This document shows, piece after piece, positions 56,585 through 64,000 of a DNA stretch of 64,000 nt (positions within the stretch are counted from its first letter, which is position 1; each line of letters starts with the position of its first letter). This DNA is from Ixodes scapularis. Its lineage: Eukaryota > Arthropoda > Arachnida > Ixodida > Ixodidae. The DNA lies in contig NW_024609835.1 of assembly GCF_016920785.2 (NCBI RefSeq), forward strand, positions 27,663,297 through 27,727,296. Direction: 5' to 3'. The notes beneath the pieces were generated by a model that saw nothing but the letters and a program-made list of their open reading frames with translations, did not search any database and was not told the origin of the DNA. The position numbers and the translations under genes are program-made.

Positions 56585-56821
56585 GTGACGAGGGTAAACT
56601 GCGTCATTCGGCTGTACACCGAAGGCGACGAGAAGCCGAGCGGAGGAGTGACGCTGCAGGCAGACGCCGGCAGGACTACGCAGGGTCCCTTGCACCTGAC
56701 CCTCGGTGTGCCATGCGCCATTAATAGGCAGGCCCGCTGCGTCACCGAGGATAGCGACTGTGACCGCACCAGGAACCCGGCTGTCTGCGCCTGCCGCGAG
56801 GGATTTCGTTTCATCCCCGAG
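56585..56821 (+). CDS. Exon 2 of the Ig/EB-module gene
   Basis: Starts after the acceptor CGCCTATAG (56584) in phase 0 and ends in phase 0 before GTACTA (56822). The 79 codons complete the Ig-like domain (RVNCVIRLYTEG to LHLTLGVPC) and begin the cysteine-rich part (ARCVTEDSDC, AVCACREGFRF). The C-A-C-R-E-G-F-x-F pattern is the end of an EB/EGF-like repeat. Confidence 0.75.
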
Positions 56822-57617
56822 GTACTATTACTGTTCGTGCGCGACTGCTCGTACACTACGTACTGCGTTCTGCGGAGTTATAGGGCAGCACAGTAATATT
56901 GGGATGAAATGTTTCTAATTTTGTTCGCCAGCATACTGCACTATACTTTGTCTCATCCTACGATGAACTAAAGGCCAAAGCCACGGGTCGCCAGGTCTAA
57001 TCACGTTCCACACTATACTATACCACGCTTAACATTGATTAGGGGTGGACGAATAATGCTCTAATCCAAAAGCGCCGCATCATTCCTATAGCTTCGACGC
57101 TGCAAAAAGCCTATATTTTGTGGCTTCGTTTGCAATGTAAAACTGTGAGTCACTCAGAGTTCCTCGATTCGAACCACTGTCCACCCCTCCCCTTATCAGT
57201 GATCTGAGACGCGGGCACCGATACGTGCATCGAAGCGAAATACCGCACAATTTTTAAGTGGCTCGTGATTGGATCTGCATGGCGGTCCGTAGCTTCTGCC
57301 TTTAGTCCATCGTAGGGTGAGACGAAGTGTAATTTGACACAAGAAACTTTGTACGCAGCACCACTGATCCGGGCGTACTTGTTTGCTGGGAAAATTAAGA
57401 ATAAAAGCGTAACATTGCTTTTAGAGTCTCCATCGCATAACTCGCTATAGCCATGACGGGGATTACTACTGACGATAGTCAAATGCGGCTTATCGATTGG
57501 ACGCAATAAATACGTGAGCATTAGACTCGAACTCGTAACTATTCAACGCCCCGCCGAGCATTCGGGCAGTGAGCGGCCCGTGTCCGATCACTGAGGTGAC
57601 GGTATCAAGCTTATTCG

Positions 57618-57835
57618 TAACTCCCAGCGATGGTGGTACCGTGGTGTGAGAACCGCGCTTCCTAGCTCCTGGATGACCGGCTTCCGAACGAAAGTACTTG
57701 CATACCCCTGCCTGACGTTCAAGTATGGGGTACGGCTCGTATATAGCTCGTATTTCACTAAAGTATAATTACATACGCGTAGCAAACCAAACCTCGTCCT
57801 GCTCTTCTACGACGATCATCCAGATGACAGCCATT
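57618..57835 (+). repeat. Dispersed repeat, copy 3 of three
   Basis: GATGGTGGTACCGTGGTGTG, GCGCTTCCTAGCTCCTGG and CGATCATCCAGATGACAGCC match 19398-19610 in the same order. Confidence 0.6.
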
Positions 57836-58928
57836 GTGATAAGAACTAGAGCGCCCGCTATTGGCGACATGCGCGATTGAAAGCGTCGCTGTTGTCGGCC
57901 TTCCACGATTGGCCGAAGGCTGCCTATGACGTCAGCAAAGTTTTTCTTATCGACAAAAATAAGTGTAGTGTAAGAACTTCAATTTTGCCGGTGTTGGTAC
58001 AGTTGGTTGCAGAGCGCAACGATTTCAAGCCTCCACCATGCTCATTACAACCATTCTCGCACTTGTTGTTAGCAAAGTAATGATGTCACCAGGGGGAACC
58101 GCAGGAGGCCGCCACCAAAGCAGGTCGACACTATTAAACAATGAAAGCTACGACTTGTGCCGTGTACTTTGTCAACTTCAGCGCATAGCGATGACGAACA
58201 TTGGCATCAGATAATACGAAAAAGATCATGAGCGCCACAGGTTCTAGTTACGAGTTGAGAGGGTGAACGCTGCTCGTGTTTCTTCATTTTTTTCTGCGAC
58301 TTCCACTTCGTGTAAAAAAAAAGAAACCTATTGTTTTCGTTAGGTTATGAATGCTAAGAATTAATTCTAAGCGGCAATGACCTGAAGTAAAGAAAATAAT
58401 TTGTTGTTCGGCCCTTTAAAGGGTCCATGAAACGATTTTCTTCTGCCACTAAATACTACTCAGAATCTCTCCCTAACGTTAATAACCAAATAAACTTGCC
58501 TTAGTTTTTTTTCCTAAGCGATGGCAGTCGGCAAATAAAGTCGAGAAATATGAGCATCGTTGATCCCTTCAACTCGGGGCCAGAACGAGCGGCCACGTGG
58601 CCTGGTGCTTACCCTATGCCGCCAACGTTAATCATAGCAGCGCGCTGGGGTTGGCAAAGTGAAAGACGCTTGCTGAGTGCCATGCATTGTTAAGGCTTGT
58701 TCACACATACAGCGGAGCGCTCTAAGCACAGCGCCGACTTTGCGCTCAGCGCGTGCTGACGGCAGCGTTCACAAGATTTGTATCGTACCGGCAAAAAAGT
58801 TGCTCATGGCAGATGATATGTAGCAGACGACACGTGAGCAGCGCCGTATCAGCGCTCAACACCATGTGGGAGCCGGCCTTTAGAGTTCGGCTATTCTCAC
58901 CACCGCAGGGGTTGTACACGAGCCAATA

Positions 58929-59121
58929 GGGAGTATTCACTGGACGCCATCTATGTGGGTAGTGTTTAGAGCGCATGCTCAGAACGAGCTGACATCAGTA
59001 GGCTGCTTAGACCGGCACTCTTGATGGTGCGGAATGCACATTGCAAAAGAACCGTAGAAGCTCGCCATCAGCACGTGCTCAGCATTCGCGCACACAGCTG
59101 TGGCCGCCAGTGAAAACTCCC
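58929..59121. mobile_element. TA-flanked MITE, copy 3
   Basis: Ends GGGAGTATTCACTGG and CCAGTGAAAACTCCC. Directly followed, after TATA, by copy 4. Confidence 0.9.
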
Positions 59122-59125
59122 TATA

Positions 59126-59318
59126 GGAGATATTCACTGGACGCCATATTTGAGGGCGATGTTTAGAGCGCATGCTCAGAACGAGATCACATTAATAGCC
59201 TGCTAAGACCGGCAACCTTGATGGTGCTAAATGCACGCTTCAAACGGACTGCGGAAGCTCGCCGTCAGCACGCGCTCAGCAGCAGCGCACACGGATTTGG
59301 CCGCCAGTGAATACTCCC
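59126..59318. mobile_element. TA-flanked MITE, copy 4
   Basis: Ends GGAGATATTCACTGG and CCAGTGAATACTCCC. More similar to copy 2 (53164) than to its neighbour, sharing TTTGAGGGCGATGTTTAGAG, so the tandem pair arose by two insertions rather than duplication. Confidence 0.9.
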
Positions 59319-60963
59319 TATACCCGAGTCTCCGTCCAGGCATTGATTGTTACGAGCCGAAGTCGAGAGTTCACGCAGTTGTCGTGTCCAATTCATGAGC
59401 CGCGCTCGATTGTCGTCAGGAGAATGGTTTTGATCCCACAATTACGTCATCATGCTTTGCGAAGACAAGACTGAAAGAAATTGTCCAATTTTATCCTCCA
59501 CCGCGACCAAGAAGCTTCTGAATCAGTGGCGACCCGTGCGAGTATGCTTAGGCCAGACTAGGACGAGTACGCCTCTGTAAAGTCATGGACATTTCAACCC
59601 TATATCGTTTCATGACCACTTTAAGATCTTGCGCCTGCTTTATGAAGCAGTTCAGTCAAAGACACGGAGATCAAAGCTATGAATTCTGGATCAAGGCTGT
59701 GAGCGTGGATCAAGGCAACGCGCGCGTATAATTTATTTCTAGGTATAGTGCGTGGAACGCATCACGATTGTTTTGTTTACCGCTTCCTCGAGGGTGGTTC
59801 CACGATTTCTCCCTAATAACGTCATAAAAGCGTTTCTTTTTTGCCTGTTGTGATCCTGACTGTGGCACAGCGACGGTGGTGCACACGGCAGCCGCCTGCT
59901 ATGCCGTAGAAATCACTCTTAAGCTCGACGGAAGCCCAGCAGCTAGGAGTTTGAATGCCACCACCGACATTGACACCCGCGCTCGCTCGTTCTTTTGCCG
60001 GAACTTCTACCATCAACCGCCAGGATCGCTACAGCCGTCAAGAGTGTCTCCAACTGCGCGATCGTGGTCACGTGACTTATGGGCCGCGTTTCCAATACAA
60101 GCTGCGTGGAGGAGCAGGAAACGTCGATCGTCGGCAAGCGTCTTCAACCGTTGCTCAACCTCTCCACCCCCTCCTCTCTAACTTCGCGTGGAAACTCACG
60201 CATGCACATGAGTACCCAATCTGCGCATGAAGTGTCCGCCATCAAATTGCAAACACTCTGAACGGTTTGAGTAGCCCTTTCCCTTTAATATAGGCTAGGT
60301 GGCGCAAGCTACCGCCCGTTATGAAAGGCACAAACGTTAACATCCATTCATTGATACAGGCTTTCTAGCAACACCGGGCGGCTCTTGTGACGTCATATGT
60401 AGCCTGTTCGGGACCACTTTTGATGCATGGGCGGTATAGGACGCCGAAAACACTAGTCGAAAATGCGTTTTAGGCACCGTACTTCTAGGGCCAATCATAA
60501 CTCGGTGTCGGTCTGACGTCACCGCAACCCCTGCGCAAAAAGCAGACGACTAGCTCTCCGCCTGTTTGTATCGATTTACTCACAAGTGCAGGTCAAGTGA
60601 CGTCAATTTTCTCGCCAAATGTAGTGGGAAAACGGAATTGATGTATAGATTTCCTGACGTCCAACATATGGCGTCCATTTTTCGCTATATTTATAAAGGA
60701 AATGGTGTATAGGTCAAATGACACCAATTTCCATTCCAAATTTAGTGTGGAGACTTATTTTGTCAGGTCACGTGACGTCGATTTCTCTACCAAATCAGCG
60801 GAAATCGCGCGATCAAACGGGTGGACGGACTGACAATACTTTGGGATTAGGGGGTTCCGTTAGAAAGCATTTCATGCTTAAATACAGCATCATAATAGTT
60901 TCCCAGAGTCCTGATGTTTTATATGTGTCTCGCTGTAACTTTTACGTCGTTGCTGTCTGTCAG

Positions 60964-61187
60964 ACAGGAATCTGTCTGGAGTTGCAGAAGCACATGGGAC
61001 GGTGCGTGCTGAAGCAGCGCTGTGCCCAAAGCTCGGAGGTGTGCAGGAACGGCCGTTGCCGATGCAGGCCCCGTTTCGTCGAAGTGGACGGCGCGTGCAA
61101 AGCCAACGTGTCACTGGGAAACGTCTGCGACGAAAATCGCCTGTGCCCCGAAGGCAGCGCCTGCCGAAGCAGCGCCTGCGTCTGCAG
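60964..61187 (+). CDS. Exon 3 of the Ig/EB-module gene
   Basis: Acceptor TGTCTGTCAG (ends 60963); donor CAG|GTGACT at 61188. Phase 0 in, phase 2 out. The exon encodes TGICLELQKHMGRCVLKQRC, then CRNGRCRCRPRFVEVDGACK, VCDENRLCPEGSAC and SSACVC. The regular C spacing is that of EB modules, found in nematode and arthropod surface and secreted proteins. Confidence 0.8.
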
Positions 61188-63499
61188 GTGACTATACCTC
61201 GGCACTACTTCACATGCGCAGAAACACTGGATATTTATTTCCTCGTCGCGTTCGTCTATAATAGCGGTCAGATTGCGGTGGGATAACTCTCTCACATAAA
61301 AACCACAAGAATGTCTTAAAAATAACGGTTTATTATTTATTTATATGGAGGGGGGGGGGGGGGGGTGGGATCGGAGAGTGCAATTTTGCATTTAGTATGC
61401 GTGGATTCCACTCTTGACGTTTGCTCCGGCGACCTCTGTGCGTTTTACTCCACAGCGTACGTTTGACGTGCTAGTCTTCACTCCCTAATCCTAAAGATTC
61501 AAGTTCCCCTGATGTAACTCAGTGTCCCTCACATGTCTGTGGGCCCAAATACTTTTGGAAATCATTCTATCGCTAGCTGAGTAATATACCTTCCCCCCCC
61601 CCCCCCCCCCCCCCCTCCGCTCCTCCCGAAGGGCTGTACTGACTGAGCCACTATATTACGTTATAGATGCCGTTATTTAAAGGTCACTAAATATGTCCAC
61701 CTTCCGAATTCCTTTAAATATAAGTCAATAAATAAATAAATAAATACACAAAGAAGTTATTATACGGTCAACTCTTTTTTGTTGGCAGTGACTATTTCGA
61801 CGTCCAATGTCAAAATGACTTTAAAATTATTTTGACATCTAGCACGTCACTTCTATAAGAGGTAGAAGTAGCGTTTTACTTTTTTTTTATGTCCACGTTC
61901 AAATAACGAGTTTTACTATTTTGGCGTCTTCCGTCAATATAGCCGTTCACTGGTAGCTCTTTCATTCTGTTTGGTCCTAAACTCTGTTGTCGGTGTTGTT
62001 TCGTTGACGGAGTCGCGTGTCACTGTATCGCATGTTTAAGGAGCTTCGGTCCTACCTGACACTGGGATAGTCTCGTTCAGCGTACGAGTGCTTGTGTGCT
62101 CGACAGTTGAACGATTCCTTTCAGACCTGACAGTGACGTCACCCGGCGGCGATGCTTCGCTTTTGAGTCTTTTTATCAGGAACTCTTACCTAATACTTTT
62201 GAACTCCAACAATGGCGAGCTGAATATCTCTTTCTCTTTCGTACGTCCATAATGAATGTAAGTGCGTCCACTACGTACCACTGAGCATACTGAATGAATT
62301 TTGTACCTCCACTACCCTGCGAACGCGTCTTCGAACTGTTGCGAAGCAGTCCCACCGGGTCTCGCTTTGCATCAGGCTCATTGCTTCGTAATTTGGTTTG
62401 GATTTATTTTTGTTCGTATATGACGACTTCAGGAAGCCTACTAAACGACGGGAACGTTAAATAAAGTGTTGCGAATGCAAGCCTTGCACCCTTAATTCTT
62501 TTTTTGACCGGTACAAACGAACGACAAAGATTTCGACGCACCGAGCAAAACGTTATCGTCTTACACTCTGCGTGGCGGTTAAATTACTCTTTTTCCGACA
62601 CCAATGTCGTGCAATTGACTGCAACTTTTCCGACCCAAATTTTGAAGACATTCAGAAACCAGTTCATTCGTGGTGAATGACGCGAAATGAATTATGGGTT
62701 CGGGGACGCTTAGCAGGTTACTACCGAGGAAGCGTTACGCGGCGCCTGATAACTGAGTTGTGATTTGAAGTTTACTTGGATTTTCGATTACTTAAAAAAC
62801 TCTGGTTACAAGAACTGCAGTCGATTGGGCGTGACACTTGTCGGAAGAATGCGCGAAGCCGACTGCAAGCAAGGCGACAATGGACCTTTTCCGAGAAGCG
62901 CTCTGCGCATGCGCGAGCGCCCGATGCCAAGCGGCGGAAGTCGGCACGAACAATCGAGGAAATTCGGAAGAAGGCTGTGTATCAGCGAGTCGAACACGTA
63001 ATTGCAGCATATATATAATTCTGTTACACAAAAAAAGATAGTGGATGGTAAGAAAAACACAATGTTTGGGTGGACGCCACGAATGCCCCTCTTTAAAGAC
63101 ACGTTGGGCACGCGTCGCTGCTCAGAGTGCGAAGAAACTGGTAACGTAGCTCCCATTATAGATTGGTAGCGCAGGTAGGCCCTTCCTCGATTTTTAGTTT
63201 CTTGCAGCCACCGCTTGGTGCCGTCGGTATTTGGAAAAGGTCCATTGTGTGATTGCCACTTTCGTTCACCTCCCAGATCGAGGCTTCTATACAAGTCCAA
63301 ACTTTGGTCAGTTGTTTGTGGTGGCTAGCTTGATAGCAGACGTCAAACTAGCGCAGTAGAAATTTTTGCGGGGGACATGAAAAATATTTGAATTATATTT
63401 TCACGTCTTCAGACAGTGGTGCCACGGTTCTCAATATAGTCGTCACATTGTTTTTACGATGGAAGTCGAAATAGTCGCTGCCTTTTTTGTTCCCCACAG
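61188..63499 (+). other. Intron 3 of the host gene (about 2.3 kb)
   Basis: GTGACT to TTCCCCACAG. Contains a G tract (61350-61366) and, 230 bases on, a C tract (about 61593-61614), plus an AAATAAATAAATAAATAAATA run at about 61725-61746. No gene is supported inside. Confidence 0.75.
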
Positions 63500-63719
63500 G
63501 GATGGCTATTACATCGTAGACGGACATTGCGTTCCCGGTCAGACGAGCAAGTGGCCCTCCGTGAGAGTGTCGAGCATGGCGAAGTTGGTGCTGAGCCTGT
63601 GGTACTCGATCGCTGTGATTGCGCTGGGGATCTGGCTGTACCACCACTCGCATAGCCCTTCGCTGGTCTACGAGCGCTCGGTCACTACCTGGGAGTTCCT
63701 GCCCAAGATGGAGCACTGA
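63500..63719 (+). CDS. Exon 4 (last) of the Ig/EB-module gene
   Basis: Follows TTCCCCACAG; phase 2 matches exon 3, so the junction codon is Arg (AG|G). It encodes DGYYIVDGHCVPG, which closes the last EB module, then a short juxtamembrane stretch, a transmembrane helix (KLVLSLWYSIAVIALGIWLY) and a cytoplasmic tail of about 27 residues ending LPKMEH before TGA at 63717-63719. The tail contains one Tyr (VYERSV). Confidence 0.8.
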
Positions 63720-64000
63720 CTTTTCCCCGTTCATAGATTCATTTTTGCTACCTCAATCGCAACTTATCTGTGTCGATATATAGTTTGTCTTATAACGAAA
63801 GCCCGATGTTTTTCTACTTAAATTGTTTAATTTCACAGACTTCTGTTTTCTTTTCTTGAAACCAGGGACTTAAACCGTAACCGTAACCTTACCGGAATCC
63901 GTTTATTAACAAATTTGTTTCAGTAATCGTAACCGGACCGAAATTGTTATTAGAAATTTATGAAAAGAATATATCTATATACATATATATATGTATATAT
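63720..64000 (+). other. 3' flank/3'UTR, ending in a TA-rich repeat
   Basis: No canonical AATAAA is seen before the window edge. CCGTAACCGTAACC and a TATATACATATATATATG run (63965-64000) are simple sequence. Confidence 0.5.

Larger units (their letters stand above)
58420..59620. mobile_element. Third TTAA-flanked DNA element, 1.2 kb
   Basis: TTAA (58416-58419) then AGGGTCCATGAAACGAT; the right end is ATCGTTTCATGACCACT then TTAA (59621-59624). Inverted ends of about 17 bp with mismatches. The termini differ from the ACTCCGG family, so this is a separate family using the same target. Two TA-flanked MITEs are inserted in it. No transposase. Confidence 0.7.
56822..60963 (+). other. Intron 2 of the host gene (about 4.1 kb)
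   Basis: GTACTA at the start and TGTCTGTCAG at the end. It contains a dispersed repeat and a TTAA element with two MITEs, listed separately. Near 60595-60780 the phrase GTCAAGTGACGTC/GGTCACGTGACGTC followed by AATTTTCTC or GATTTCTC and CCAAAT repeats irregularly. Confidence 0.7.

Noticed and set aside
61350..61614. G tract and C tract in intron 3 as arms of an inverted repeat
   Set aside because: The pairing is limited to homopolymers; flanking sequences are not complementary, so it is more simply two independent simple repeats.
1..64000. tRNA, rRNA or other structured RNA genes
   Set aside because: No cloverleaf with A and B boxes or rRNA signature could be recognised by eye; a tRNAscan-SE or Infernal run would decide.

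Overview
This window is animal nuclear DNA dominated by transposable elements, and the best fit is a hard tick (Ixodida). No bacterial gene organisation is present. Grounds for the tick call: decayed Gypsy gag pieces of the kind common in tick genomes, CR1-like elements ending in a TAAATAAATAAA tail, a Penelope-like element with a GIY-YIG endonuclease, many short TTAA- and TA-flanked inverted-repeat elements, and a secreted/membrane gene built from cysteine-rich EB/EGF-like exons separated by very long introns. Species level cannot be read from the sequence.

Layout. 1-4710 (minus strand): LINE-A, an apparently coding-competent non-LTR retrotransposon whose ORF1 carries a SAP motif, a coiled coil and an SGNH/GDSL esterase-like domain; its ORF2 (APE endonuclease and reverse transcriptase) runs off the left edge. 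4711-10697: about 23 tandem monomers of roughly 265 bp, each with a variable G tract, directly upstream of LINE-A ORF1. 10700-16060 (plus): LINE-B, a decayed CR1/jockey-like element with a degenerate 2A-like peptide motif, split by a TTAA-flanked DNA transposon that contains a THAP exon fragment. 16380-18600: a foldback palindrome and a 370-bp duplicated segment.

18648-63719 (plus): one host gene reconstructed from four exons with compatible phases. It predicts a 327-residue type I membrane protein with a signal peptide, an Ig-like domain split across exons 1 and 2, EB/EGF-like cysteine modules and one transmembrane helix. Its first intron is about 37.6 kb and holds most of the remaining mobile DNA: LINE-C (minus, decayed, split by a Penelope-like element and small inverted-repeat elements), a Gypsy element split by LINE-D plus a MITE, an inverted partial copy of that Gypsy, a candidate solo LTR, hAT-type elements with 8-bp target duplications, a second TTAA element, and LINE-E. 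LINE-E is a full-length I-clade-like element bounded by an 11-13 bp target duplication, with only two visible coding lesions. Introns 2 and 3 contain further MITEs, including two TA-flanked copies in direct tandem inside a third TTAA element.

The most unusual structure is the LINE-A unit: an ORF1 with SAP plus esterase-like domains preceded by a 6-kb array of C-rich (sense strand) monomers, which may be a multi-monomer promoter like that of rodent L1. All calls come from reading the sequence; no database comparison was possible.
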